Of a stretch of 64,000 bases of DNA, positions 32,050 to 40,128 are shown one piece after another. The DNA lies in contig NZ_BMRF01000022.1 in NCBI RefSeq assembly GCF_014648495.1, positions 62,001 through 126,000 of the forward strand. Reading direction: 5' to 3'. Position 1 is the stretch's first letter. Every line of letters begins with the position of its first letter. Both the position numbers and the translations under genes were made by a program. The notes beneath the pieces are model-generated. The model saw nothing but the letters and a program-made list of their open reading frames with translations. It ran no database searches and had not been told where the DNA came from. Source of the DNA: Actinomadura cremea (GTDB taxonomy: Bacteria; Actinomycetota; Actinomycetes; Streptosporangiales; Streptosporangiaceae).

Positions 32050-33126
32050 TCAGACGACGACCGTCCGCACGCCTTCGGCGCGCCGCACCAGGGCGATCCC
32101 GTCGTTGATCCGGTCGAGCGGAACGCGCTCGGAGACCATCGAGCCGAGATCGAGCCGGCCCGCCTCGGCGAGCCGGATGAACCGGGGGAAGTCGCGCAGG
32201 ATCTGGGCGCCGCCGACGACCGACCCGGCCAGGCGCTTCCCGGAAAAGACCGCCTGGACGGCCGGGAGCGTCAGGGTCGCACCGACGGGCGGCATCCCGA
32301 CCAGCGTCACCGTGCCCTGGACGCGCGCCATGTCGAACGCCTGCACCATGAGCTCGGGGCGCCCGACGACCTCGAAGCTGTAGTCGGCGCCGTCCCCGCC
32401 GGTCAGCGCCCGCACCTGCGCGACGGGGTCGCCCTCGCCCGGGTCGACGGTGTGCGTGGCGCCCGCGCGGGCGCCCGCCGCGCGGCGTCCCGCGATCGGG
32501 TCGACGGCGATGACGACCGCGGCGCCGGCGATCCGCGCGCCCTGGATCACCGACTGGCCGACGCCCCCGCAGCCGATCACCGCCACGCTGGAGCCGGCCG
32601 TGACGCCCGCGGTGTTCAGCGCGGCGCCGAGGCCGGTCGTGACGCCGCATCCGAGGAGGGCGAGCTGCTCGTCGGCGAGGTCGGTCTCCACCGGGACGAC
32701 CGACGCCTCGTGCACGACCATCGCCTCGGCGAACGTCCCGCAGCCGCAGACCGCGCCCGCCCACCGGCCGTCGCCGAGCCGGAACCGGGGCGCGGCCTTC
32801 ACGCTCGGGTTCAGCTCGCAGTGGTTCGACATGCCGTCGAGGCACCGGCGGCAGGCGCCGCACGCGGGCGTGACGGACGCGAGGACGCGGTCGCCCGGCC
32901 GGACGCGGCGCACGTCGGCGCCGACCTCCTCGACGGTCCCGCAGCCCTCGTGGCCGAGGGCGATGGGGAGCGGCAGCGCCGACAGGCCGTCGAGGACGTT
33001 CAGGTCGGTGTGGCAGATGCCGCTCGCGGCGATCCGCACCAGGACGTCGCGCGGCCCGACGTCCGGGACCGGCAGGTCCTCGACCACGGCCGGACCGCCG
33101 GCCTCGTACGCCACGGCGACTTTCAC
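32050..33126 (-). CDS. Zinc-dependent alcohol dehydrogenase (MDR family)
   Basis: This 358-residue protein follows the class III-like ADH pattern: catalytic zinc ligands in ASGICHTDLNV (Cys near 37) and GHEGCGTVEEVG, structural zinc cysteines in CGACRRCLDGMSNHC (near 92-106), and the Rossmann motif VIGCGGVGQSVIQG near 178. It oxidises an alcohol to aldehyde or ketone with NAD(P). It is the last gene of the unit 34374-32050, 33 bases after the amidohydrolase stop, and could produce the aldehydes handled by the aldehyde dehydrogenases of the island. Confidence 0.85.
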   Translation of the reverse strand: MKVAVAYEAGGPAVVEDLPVPDVGPRDVLVRIAASGICHTDLNVLDGLSALPLPIALGHEGCGTVEEVGADVRRVRPGDRVLASVTPACGACRRCLDGMSNHCELNPSVKAAPRFRLGDGRWAGAVCGCGTFAEAMVVHEASVVPVETDLADEQLALLGCGVTTGLGAALNTAGVTAGSSVAVIGCGGVGQSVIQGARIAGAAVVIAVDPIAGRRAAGARAGATHTVDPGEGDPVAQVRALTGGDGADYSFEVVGRPELMVQAFDMARVQGTVTLVGMPPVGATLTLPAVQAVFSGKRLAGSVVGGAQILRDFPRFIRLAEAGRLDLGSMVSERVPLDRINDGIALVRRAEGVRTVVV

Positions 33127-33159
33127 GGTTGCCCCTTTCGACGGCGGTCGGGCCGCCGG

Positions 33160-34374
33160 TCAGCTCGGCGCCGGCTCGGGCTCGGGCCGGGGCTCGTGCT
33201 CGGGCAGGCCGAGCAGCGCGGCGGCGTTGCCGCGGAGCACCTTGCGGGCGACCTCGGCGTCGCAGCCGTCGAGCCGGGAGACGTAGTCGCGCGGCTCGCG
33301 CAGCCCCTCCGGGTGCGGGTAGTCCGAGCCGAACAGCACGTGGTCGGCGCCGAGCACGTCGATCAACTCGCCGACGTCGTCCTCGGGGAACGGGCAGACC
33401 CACAGGTGCGCGGCCAGGTCCTCGCTCGGCCGCCGGGGCAGCGCGCCGCCGATCATGGGACCGCGGCGGCCGAGCGCCGCGGCCTTGTCGACGGTCTTCA
33501 GCAGCGGCCCCAGCCAGCTCGACCCGTTCTCGATCGAGATGATCCGGACGCCGGGGTGGCGGCCGAAGAGGTTGTGCAGGGTCAGGGCGATCAGGGTGTC
33601 CACGACCGGCCGCTCGGTGTTGCACAGGGCCCACTGCAGCGGGGACTGCATGTGCGACGGGTTGGCCGGGTCCTCGGACCAGTGCGTGCCGTAGAAGTGC
33701 TGGTAGCCGCTGTTGGACACGTGGAACACCACCGGAACCCCGGCCTCGGCGACGGTCGCCCAGAACGGGTCGAACACCGGGTCGGCCGGCGACCGGCCGC
33801 CGATCGGCCCCGGGCACAGGTGCACCAGGCGGGCGCCGGCGTCGATGACCCGGTGGAGTTCCTTCACGGCGCGGTCGACGTCGAGCAGCGACAGCATGGG
33901 CACGCCGAAGACGCGGCCGTCGTCGCCGTACCCCCAGTCCTCCTCCAGCCAGCGGTTGAAGGCGCGGAGGCTCGCGTACGTCAGTTCCGTGTCGTCGCGC
34001 ATGTCGTACTCGACCGCGACGCCCAGGGTGGGCAGGACGAGCGTCGCCTGCAGGCCCTGCTCGTCCAGCAGCGCCAGCCGCGCCGGCTTCTCGATGAACG
34101 CGGGATGGTCCCGGGCGTTGATCACTTCCCGGTGGGTGAAGCCGTCGTCGACCCCGCCCGCGAACAGCCCCTCGAGGGCGCCGGGCGCCGAGGCGTAGTC
34201 GCCGGGCATGACGCTCATGAACGTGCGGCGGCCGCGCAGGAAGATCCTGCCCAGCCCGTCCCCGCCCCGCTCGACCCGCAGGGTCTCGTCCTTGTAGCGC
34301 GCCTCGATGTGGCGGGAGAAGCAGTCGTCGGGCTCGTAGTAGTGCCCGTCGGCATCGATCAGCCGGTACTCCAT
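33160..34374 (-). CDS. ACMSD-type amidohydrolase
   Basis: This 404-residue protein starts at ATG 34374-34372, seven bases after GGAGGTG. It opens MEYRLIDADGHYYEP, with the first metal ligands at Asp 9 and His 11. Later come VFHVSNSGYQHFYGTHW with the barrel histidine, ISIENGSSWLGPLL, and VLFGSDYPHPEGLREP with the catalytic Asp. This is a member of the PF04909 superfamily close to the proteins at 41069 and 58623. It is probably co-transcribed with the alcohol dehydrogenase. The C-terminus is a low-complexity EHEPRPEPEPAPS. Confidence 0.78.
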   Translation of the reverse strand: MEYRLIDADGHYYEPDDCFSRHIEARYKDETLRVERGGDGLGRIFLRGRRTFMSVMPGDYASAPGALEGLFAGGVDDGFTHREVINARDHPAFIEKPARLALLDEQGLQATLVLPTLGVAVEYDMRDDTELTYASLRAFNRWLEEDWGYGDDGRVFGVPMLSLLDVDRAVKELHRVIDAGARLVHLCPGPIGGRSPADPVFDPFWATVAEAGVPVVFHVSNSGYQHFYGTHWSEDPANPSHMQSPLQWALCNTERPVVDTLIALTLHNLFGRHPGVRIISIENGSSWLGPLLKTVDKAAALGRRGPMIGGALPRRPSEDLAAHLWVCPFPEDDVGELIDVLGADHVLFGSDYPHPEGLREPRDYVSRLDGCDAEVARKVLRGNAAALLGLPEHEPRPEPEPAPS

Positions 34375-34425
34375 CGCCGCGCACCTCCGGAACGGCTCGG
34401 CAGAGGATGATCCGGACACTAACTA

Positions 34426-34439
34426 AGTGAGTGCCCAGT
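34426..34439. promoter_or_regulatory. Island operator copy, amidohydrolase-ADH unit
   Basis: AGTGAGTGCCCAGT matches the consensus at 11 of 14 positions and lies 52 bases before the amidohydrolase start. It sits only three bases from the stop of the SnoaL-like gene, so the amidohydrolase has its own promoter although the genes are collinear. Confidence 0.5.
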
Positions 34440-34441
34440 TA

Positions 34442-34975
34442 CTAATGTTCCATCGGCCGTGCCGGGCTGTCAAGGTCGTCAAGGGTCGCCAGGAGGGCGT
34501 GCGTGTCCTGCTGGAACACCCGGATCTCGGCGATGAGCCCGTCCGCCGTGGCGAACAGCTCGACCACGTCGACCGTCGCGGACCGGCCCGTGGCCTTCGC
34601 CGTCCACGTCTGCTCGGTGACCTGGACGGCCGAGCCGCCGCAGCCGAGGACGCGCGGTTCGCCGATCGTCCGGTCCCAGTGCCGCGCGAACGCCGCGCCC
34701 ATCTCGGCCATGCCGGCGGCGCCGTCGTACCAGCCGCCGTGGGGCAGGGAGGCGGGCTGCTGGATGCGGAAGCGCGGATGGAGCAGCGCGAACGCGCCCC
34801 GGTGGTCCCCGGCGCGGAACCGGCGCGCCATCTCGGCCACCAGAGCCGCGGCGTCCCCGTCCCCGTCTCGGCCCACGTCCCCGTCCGCGTCTCCGCCCAC
34901 GTCTCCGCCCGCGTCCCCGTCCGACCGCGCTCGCGGCCCGCCTCCGCTCCGTCCGGTGCCGTCGTCGCTGCTCAT
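34442..34975 (-). CDS. SnoaL-like / NTF2-fold protein with acidic repeat
   Basis: This 177-residue protein starts at ATG 34975-34973, overlapping the CoA-transferase stop (ATGA). The first 40 residues are a Gly/Asp repeat encoded by six 12-base units (34853-34924). The remainder is an NTF2-like cone fold: LVAEMARRFRAGDHRGAFAL, RFRIQQPASLPHGGWYDG, VDVVELFATADGLIAEIRVF. The family includes dehydratases, isomerases and accessory binding proteins. Its exact role here is unknown, and the repeat region is probably dispensable. Confidence 0.6.
   Translation of the reverse strand: MSSDDGTGRSGGGPRARSDGDAGGDVGGDADGDVGRDGDGDAAALVAEMARRFRAGDHRGAFALLHPRFRIQQPASLPHGGWYDGAAGMAEMGAAFARHWDRTIGEPRVLGCGGSAVQVTEQTWTAKATGRSATVDVVELFATADGLIAEIRVFQQDTHALLATLDDLDSPARPMEH
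34853..34924 (-). repeat. Six 12-base tandem repeats in the SnoaL-like gene
   Basis: Units of the type GTCTCCGCCCAC / GTCCCCGTCCGC (plus strand) follow each other six times without a gap and keep the reading frame, each adding four residues of Gly, Asp, Val, Ala or Arg type. Copy number could vary between strains. Confidence 0.75.
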
Positions 34976-37338
34976 GCTCGGTTCTCCTCAGGGTCGGCGG
35001 TCACGGGCGGGCGGTCGGTCGCCATAGGCGCCGCGTCGTCGAGTTGCCTGGCGACCTTCGCCGCGAGGAGCCCGTCCACCTCGTCGCGCCCGAAGCCCAG
35101 CTCCGTGAGCAGCTCCACGGTGTGCTCGCCGATGCCTGGCAGCATCAGCCGCGGCCCCGGGGCGGGCTCGGGGCCGCGCCGCACCAGCGGGCCGATCTGC
35201 TCGAAGCGGCCCCACTCGGCGGTGCGGTACTCGACGACGCGGCCGAGGCCGCGGTTCACCGGGTCGTCGAGGATCGCCCGCCGGAAGGCGTCCCGGTCCA
35301 GCGGCTCGATGGGCTCCGCGGGGATCCCCAGGTCGCGGAGCCGGGCGACCCACCCGGCCGCGGGCGCCGTCGCGAACGCGGCCTCGAGGACCCGCTCGGC
35401 CCGGCGCGCGTCCGCGTCGCCCGCCCCGCCCCGCAGCGGCGCGTACCGGTCCGGCAGCGACGCGGCCTCCGGGAGGGACGCCAGCCGCGACCAGGCCCGC
35501 TCGTCGGGGAGGACGAGCGCGAACCAGCGCCCGTCGCCGCCCTCGTAGACGCGGTATCCGGGTCCGTAGCCGGTCTGCCGGGCGTCGACCTCCGGTCCGC
35601 GCACGATGTCGCCGTCGCGCTGGAACACGCCGCTCTGCACCAGCATCCCGCTCCCGAGCAGGCTCGTCACCACGCGCCGTCCGCCGCCGTCGGCCGTCCG
35701 GGCGTACAGGCCCGCCAGCACGCCCGCGGCGGCGACCCACCCGCCGCACATGTCGATCGGGATCCAGGTCGCGGCGACCGGGTCGTTGCCGGCGCCGCCG
35801 ATCGCGCGCTCGAAGCCGGTCAGGGCCTGCATCAGCGCGTCGTTCCCCGGATAGGACGCGCGGGCGCCGGTGCCGCCGAAGGCGGTCGCGTGGCAGTACA
35901 CCGCGCCGGGGTTGAGCGCGGCGACGGTGGCCTCGTCGATGCCGAGCCGCTCCGAGACGCCGACGCGGAAGTTGTGCAGGACGACGTCCGCGCCGCGCAG
36001 CAGCCGCTCCACGACGGGGCGCGACTCGGGCGCGCCGATGTCGAGCGCCAGGCTGCGCTTGCCCCGCTGGCACGCGGCGACCGCGTAGGCGGCGGCGCGC
36101 ATCGCCTCGCCGCCCGGGGGCTCGACCTTGACGACGTCCGCGCCGAGGTCGGCGAGGATCTCGGCGGCGAGCGGCCCGGCGACGAACGCCGAGAAGTCCA
36201 CGACGCGGAGGCCGGCGAGGACGTCCGTCCCCGCACCGCCCGTCCGGCCCGCTCCCCCGTCGCCGTTCCGGGCGGCCGGACGGCCCGTGCCCAGCGGGGA
36301 CACGTCGATCGGCGAGCCGACGACGACGTCCCGGTGGCCCTCCTCGGCGCGCGGAAGGGCGAGCCCGATCTCGGCGAGGTGGGGGTCGGCGAGCGCGTCG
36401 CCGGGCCCGAGGACCGGTTCGCAGGCGACCCCGGCCTCCCGGAGGCGCCGGGTCCACTCGGCGCGGGGGCGGGTCGCGAAGAACGACACCCAGCGGGCGG
36501 CGCGCTCGCCGAGCTTCCCCGTCATCTGGTCGGTGTAGTAGCCGTCCGCGCTGGGCTCGTCGCCGAGGACGTCGATCAGCGCCCGGTACATCCCCTTGCC
36601 GCCGAACCACACCTGGATCAGCTCGCCGTCCGCGCAGCGGTACAGGAAGTCGGGGAACGTCGAGCCGCTCCGCCAGTAGCCCTCGATCTCGGGCGCGGCC
36701 CGCTCCGACCGTCCGACCATGCAGCCGAGGGTGGCGAGCATCCCGTCGTACAGGGACGTCTCCGCCCAGCCGCCCGCGCCCGTCCCGGCCCGGCGGCACA
36801 GCAGGGCGAGCACCTGCACGGTGAGCAGGCAGGCCGTGCCGACGCCGGTCGCGCGGGCGTCGACGAAGATCGGGCCGGGGCGATGCCCGGTGAGCTGGGT
36901 GCAGAACCCGGCGTTCGCCTCCACCAGCAGGCCGAAGTCCTCGACCGTCCCCTTGGCCGTCCGGGTGGGGCGGCACCGGGCGTGGACGAGCCGGGGGTTG
37001 GCCTCCCGCAGGTCGCGGTAGCCGAGGCCGCGGCCCTCGACGAGCGCCTCGGGCCCGTAGACCAGCGCGGCGTCGGCGTCGCGGAGCAGCGCGAACACCT
37101 CGTCCCGGTCGTCGGTGGCGACGGCGGTCTTGCCGCGGTGCCAGGCCCGGCCCCACGGGACGTCCGCGTCGATGGGCGCGGCGGCGGTCCCCGTCACGCG
37201 GACCACGCGGGCGCCCAGGTCGGCGAGGATCATGCCCGGGACGCCGCCCGCCGCGCCGAGCCCGAGATCGGTGGTGCCGGCGGCGACCTCGACGACGGTC
37301 AGGCCCGCGAGCGGCCCCCGGGAGTTCGGTGCGTCCAC
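34972..37338 (-). CDS. Fused double CaiB/BaiF CoA-transferase
   Basis: This 788-residue protein is two CoA-transferase family III domains in one chain, residues about 8-370 and 378-760. The first starts LAGLTVVEVAAGTTDLG, the second LAGLRVVDFSAFVAGPLAAE with LADLGADVVKVEPPGGEAMR. The second keeps the catalytic Asp in YPGNDALMQALTGFE. The matching place in the first reads EDFGLLVEANAGF with Gly, so the first half may be inactive. The enzyme would move CoA to a carboxylic acid intermediate. It lies four bases after the LLM gene and overlaps the SnoaL gene. Confidence 0.8.
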   Translation of the reverse strand: MDAPNSRGPLAGLTVVEVAAGTTDLGLGAAGGVPGMILADLGARVVRVTGTAAAPIDADVPWGRAWHRGKTAVATDDRDEVFALLRDADAALVYGPEALVEGRGLGYRDLREANPRLVHARCRPTRTAKGTVEDFGLLVEANAGFCTQLTGHRPGPIFVDARATGVGTACLLTVQVLALLCRRAGTGAGGWAETSLYDGMLATLGCMVGRSERAAPEIEGYWRSGSTFPDFLYRCADGELIQVWFGGKGMYRALIDVLGDEPSADGYYTDQMTGKLGERAARWVSFFATRPRAEWTRRLREAGVACEPVLGPGDALADPHLAEIGLALPRAEEGHRDVVVGSPIDVSPLGTGRPAARNGDGGAGRTGGAGTDVLAGLRVVDFSAFVAGPLAAEILADLGADVVKVEPPGGEAMRAAAYAVAACQRGKRSLALDIGAPESRPVVERLLRGADVVLHNFRVGVSERLGIDEATVAALNPGAVYCHATAFGGTGARASYPGNDALMQALTGFERAIGGAGNDPVAATWIPIDMCGGWVAAAGVLAGLYARTADGGGRRVVTSLLGSGMLVQSGVFQRDGDIVRGPEVDARQTGYGPGYRVYEGGDGRWFALVLPDERAWSRLASLPEAASLPDRYAPLRGGAGDADARRAERVLEAAFATAPAAGWVARLRDLGIPAEPIEPLDRDAFRRAILDDPVNRGLGRVVEYRTAEWGRFEQIGPLVRRGPEPAPGPRLMLPGIGEHTVELLTELGFGRDEVDGLLAAKVARQLDDAAPMATDRPPVTADPEENRA

Positions 37339-37342
37339 GGGG

Positions 37343-38326
37343 TCACACCGCCGATGCGGGGGTCGGGGCCGCGCCGGCGCCGGCGTCGGGGACGGTCAAC
37401 CGGGGCAGGACCTCCTCGGCCGCGAGCCGGACGACGTCGAGGGTGTCGGCGTGCGCGGCCGGGGCGATGACGAAGTGCCGGACCCCGGCGCCGACGTACC
37501 GCTGGAACCGCTCCGCGACCTCGTCCGGCGTCCCGGCGGGCGCGATGCGGTCGAGCATCGCGCCGGGCTTGTCGCCGTAGGCGCCGCCGAGGAACGCCGC
37601 GACGTCGTCGCGGGCCCGGTCGCCGTCCCGGCGGACGGAGCAGTAGAGGTAGAGCATCCACTCGAATCCCGTCAGGTCGCGGCCGACGGCGGCGGCCTCG
37701 TCCCGGACGGCGCCGACCGAGCGGGCGTACGCGTCGGGCGACATGAGGTACGGCATCCACCCGTCGCCGAGCCGGGCGGCGCGGCGCATGGCCGGACGCT
37801 TGCGGCCGGAGACCAGCAGCGGCGGGCCGCCCGGCCGCATCCCCGGTCCGCCGCCCGGCGGACGCACGGGCCGCAGTTCGACGTCCCCGAACCTGAAGAA
37901 CCGGCCGTGGTGGCGGGCCGGTCCGCCCTTCCAGAGCGTCCGCAGGACCTCCATCGCCTCGTCGGTCCGGGGTCCGCGCTCCTCGACCGGGACGCCGACC
38001 GCCTCGAACTCCTCGCGGAACTCGCCGCCGACGCCGATGCCGACCGAGACCCGGCCGCCGGACCGGGCGTCCAGGTCGGCGAGCTGCTTGGCGGCGATCA
38101 CCGGCTGGTAGAGCGGGAGCTGCAGGACCGCGGTGCCGACCCGCACCCGCTCGGTCCACGCGGTCATCAGCGCCAGCCGCGTGATCGCCTCCCCGCTCGG
38201 GCCCGGCGGGAGGACGTGCCCGCCCTGCCAGACCGACGCGATCGGGAGGCGCTCGGCCGCCGCCAGCCATTCCCTGTCCGGTTCCGGTATGGCCGCCGCC
38301 CCGAAGCTGATCCGGTCGCCCGACAC
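37343..38326 (-). CDS. LLM-class F420-dependent oxidoreductase
   Basis: This 327-residue protein starts at GTG 38326-38324, five bases after GAAGGAG; the open frame continues upstream across the operators but without a credible start. Luciferase-like features: FGAAAIPEPDREWLAAAERL, VRVGTAVLQLPLYQPVIAAK, LDARSGGRVSVGIGVGGEF, and GDGWMPYLMSPDAYARS. Proteins with this pattern in actinobacteria usually use F420. It probably reduces or oxidises a carbonyl or double bond in the pathway. It is the first gene of an operon with the fused CoA-transferase and SnoaL-like protein. Confidence 0.78.
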   Translation of the reverse strand: MSGDRISFGAAAIPEPDREWLAAAERLPIASVWQGGHVLPPGPSGEAITRLALMTAWTERVRVGTAVLQLPLYQPVIAAKQLADLDARSGGRVSVGIGVGGEFREEFEAVGVPVEERGPRTDEAMEVLRTLWKGGPARHHGRFFRFGDVELRPVRPPGGGPGMRPGGPPLLVSGRKRPAMRRAARLGDGWMPYLMSPDAYARSVGAVRDEAAAVGRDLTGFEWMLYLYCSVRRDGDRARDDVAAFLGGAYGDKPGAMLDRIAPAGTPDEVAERFQRYVGAGVRHFVIAPAAHADTLDVVRLAAEEVLPRLTVPDAGAGAAPTPASAV

Positions 38327-38384
38327 CTCGACTCCTTCGCAGCAGGGCTCCGACGTCGGTCGACGCCGACACACGGCAGAAGAT

Positions 38385-38429
38385 AGCAAAGGCTCACTTT
38401 CTAGCCTAGAGCTATAGTGAGCGGACACT
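38385..38429. promoter_or_regulatory. Two island operator copies, LLM / DUF35 divergent promoter
   Basis: AGCAAAGGCTCACT at 38385-38398 (11 of 14) and AGTGAGCGGACACT at 38416-38429 (12 of 14) lie 17 bases apart in the 136-base gap between the divergent LLM and DUF35 genes. One copy faces each start, at 58 and 33 bases. Confidence 0.65.
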
Positions 38430-38462
38430 CTCTTACGCGACCCCCCACGCGACGAGGAGCCG

Positions 38463-38912
38463 ATGGACGCGACGACCGGAATCCCGCCCGCCGTCACCGA
38501 GGAGACCGAGGCGTTCTGGAAGGGGGCCGCGGAAGGCCGCCTGTTGATCGAGCACTGCCCGTCCTGCGGCGCCGAGTCCTTCCCCCCGCGAGGGACGTGC
38601 CGGTCCTGCCGGTCGCGCGAGACCGGGTTCGCCGAGGTCACCGACCGCGGCCGGGTCTACAGCTTCACTGTCAACCACCAGCGCTGGCTGCCGGACCTCC
38701 CGGTGCCGTACGCCGTCGTCCTCGTGGAGTTCCCCGGCCGTCCCGGCGTGCGGGTGGCGGGCCGGATCAGGGGGTGCCCGCCGGAGGACGTGGCCATCGG
38801 CATGGCGGTCGAGGTCGGCTTCGAGCCCGGACCGGGCGGCTTCGCCATCCCCAGCTTCGTCGCCGTCGGGGACGACGCCGTCCGGGACGAGGCCGCCGGG
38901 AGCATGGCATGA
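38463..38912 (+). CDS. DUF35 OB-fold / zinc-ribbon acyl-CoA-associated protein
   Basis: This 149-residue protein starts at ATG 38463 after GAGGAG. A helix (EETEAFWKGAAEGRLLIEHC) leads to a zinc ribbon CPSCGAESFPPRGTCRSC (near 37-54), then an OB-fold (GRVYSFTVNHQRW, YAVVLVEFPGRPGVRVAG). DUF35 proteins form complexes with thiolase-like enzymes or hydratases; ChsH2-DUF35 with Ltp2 in steroid side-chain degradation is the best studied case. The ATGA overlap with the thiolase-like gene downstream supports a complex between the two products. Confidence 0.82.
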   Translation: MDATTGIPPAVTEETEAFWKGAAEGRLLIEHCPSCGAESFPPRGTCRSCRSRETGFAEVTDRGRVYSFTVNHQRWLPDLPVPYAVVLVEFPGRPGVRVAGRIRGCPPEDVAIGMAVEVGFEPGPGGFAIPSFVAVGDDAVRDEAAGSMA

Positions 38913-40093
38913 CGGGACGCGACCGGTTCGAGGCGCGCGCGGTGATCTCGGGGGTCGGGCAGTCCGCGATCGGCCGCCGGGTCGAGCGGTCGGGCCTGCG
39001 GCTGACGATCGACGCCGTGCTGGCCGCCGTCGAGGACGCCGGGCTGACCGTCGACGACATCGACGGCCTGGCGATGTTCCCGGGCGGCGGCACGGCGAAC
39101 CTGCCCGGCTACGCGAACGGGAACCTCTACGAGGTGCAGGACGCGCTCGGCATCACGACGTCGTGGCGGCAGGGGCAGGTCGAGGGGATGGCCCTGCCGT
39201 TCCACGGGCCCGCGCAGGCGGTCGCCACCGGCCAGGCGCGGCACGCCGTGATCTGGCGGACGGTCAAGGAGGGCAGCGCCGCCCGCGCCGCCGGGGGCCG
39301 TCCCGCGTACGGGTCGACCAAGCCGGTCGCGGAGGGCCCGCTCGCGTGGCTGCTGCCCGTCGGGATGCTCTCCCCCGTCTGCCAGGTGGCCCCGTTCGCC
39401 ACCCGCTACATGCACGAGTACGGCGTCACCCGCGAGCAGCTCGCCTGGATACCGGTGACGCAGCGCGCCCACGCCGCCCGCAACCCGCGCGCCGTGTACC
39501 GGTCGCCGCTGACCGTCGACGACTACCTCGCGGCCCGGACGATCTCGTCGCCGATGTGCCTGTACGACTGCGACGTCCCGGTCGACGGCGCCACCGCCCT
39601 GGTGGTGTCGGCGGCGGAGACGGCGGCCGACCTGCGGGCGCCGGTCCGCATCGAGGCGATGGCGGGGGTGGTCGAGGGGCGCCCGTCCTGGGAGCAGTGG
39701 GAGGACATGGGCCGGGTCGGGTACGGAGCGGCGGCGGCGATGTGGGCGCGGACCGACCTGCGCCCCGCCGACGTGGACGTCGCCCAGCTGTACGACGGCT
39801 TCACGATCGAGGCCGTCTGGTGGCTGGAGGCGATGGGCTTCTGCGGGACGGGCGAGGCCGGGGCGTTCGTCGAGGGCGGCGAGCGGATCGGGCCGGACGG
39901 CGAGCTGCCGCTGAACACGTGGGGCGGCCAGCTCTCCGGCGGGCGGCTGCACGCCGCGTTCGGCCACACGGCGGAGGCGGTCCGCCAGCTGCGCGGGGAG
40001 GCCGGGGACGCGCAGATCCCGGGCGCGGAGGTCGCCGCGGTGACGAACGTCGGGGGTTTCGAGGCGGGCGCGGCGCTGCTGACCCGCTGGTAG
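38909..40093 (+). CDS. Thiolase-fold lipid-transfer protein, Ltp2-like aldolase candidate
   Basis: This 394-residue protein starts at ATG 38909 inside the DUF35 stop. It has the thiolase fold (LTIDAVLAAVEDAGLTVDDI, VPVDGATALVVSAAE, TNVGGFEAGAALLTRW) but the usual nucleophile region reads GQVEGMALPFHGPAQAVATG without Cys. The second half has DVAQLYDGFTIEAVWWLEAM and NTWGGQLSGGRLHAAFGH, similar to Ltp2-type retro-aldolases that use tyrosines. With its DUF35 partner it may split a beta-hydroxy acyl-CoA rather than thiolyse a keto acyl-CoA. An inactive thiolase is the alternative. Confidence 0.7.
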   Translation: MTGRDRFEARAVISGVGQSAIGRRVERSGLRLTIDAVLAAVEDAGLTVDDIDGLAMFPGGGTANLPGYANGNLYEVQDALGITTSWRQGQVEGMALPFHGPAQAVATGQARHAVIWRTVKEGSAARAAGGRPAYGSTKPVAEGPLAWLLPVGMLSPVCQVAPFATRYMHEYGVTREQLAWIPVTQRAHAARNPRAVYRSPLTVDDYLAARTISSPMCLYDCDVPVDGATALVVSAAETAADLRAPVRIEAMAGVVEGRPSWEQWEDMGRVGYGAAAAMWARTDLRPADVDVAQLYDGFTIEAVWWLEAMGFCGTGEAGAFVEGGERIGPDGELPLNTWGGQLSGGRLHAAFGHTAEAVRQLRGEAGDAQIPGAEVAAVTNVGGFEAGAALLTRW

Positions 40094-40128
40094 GTCCGGA
40101 GATTCGCACGCATGGAGAGGAACGTCCG

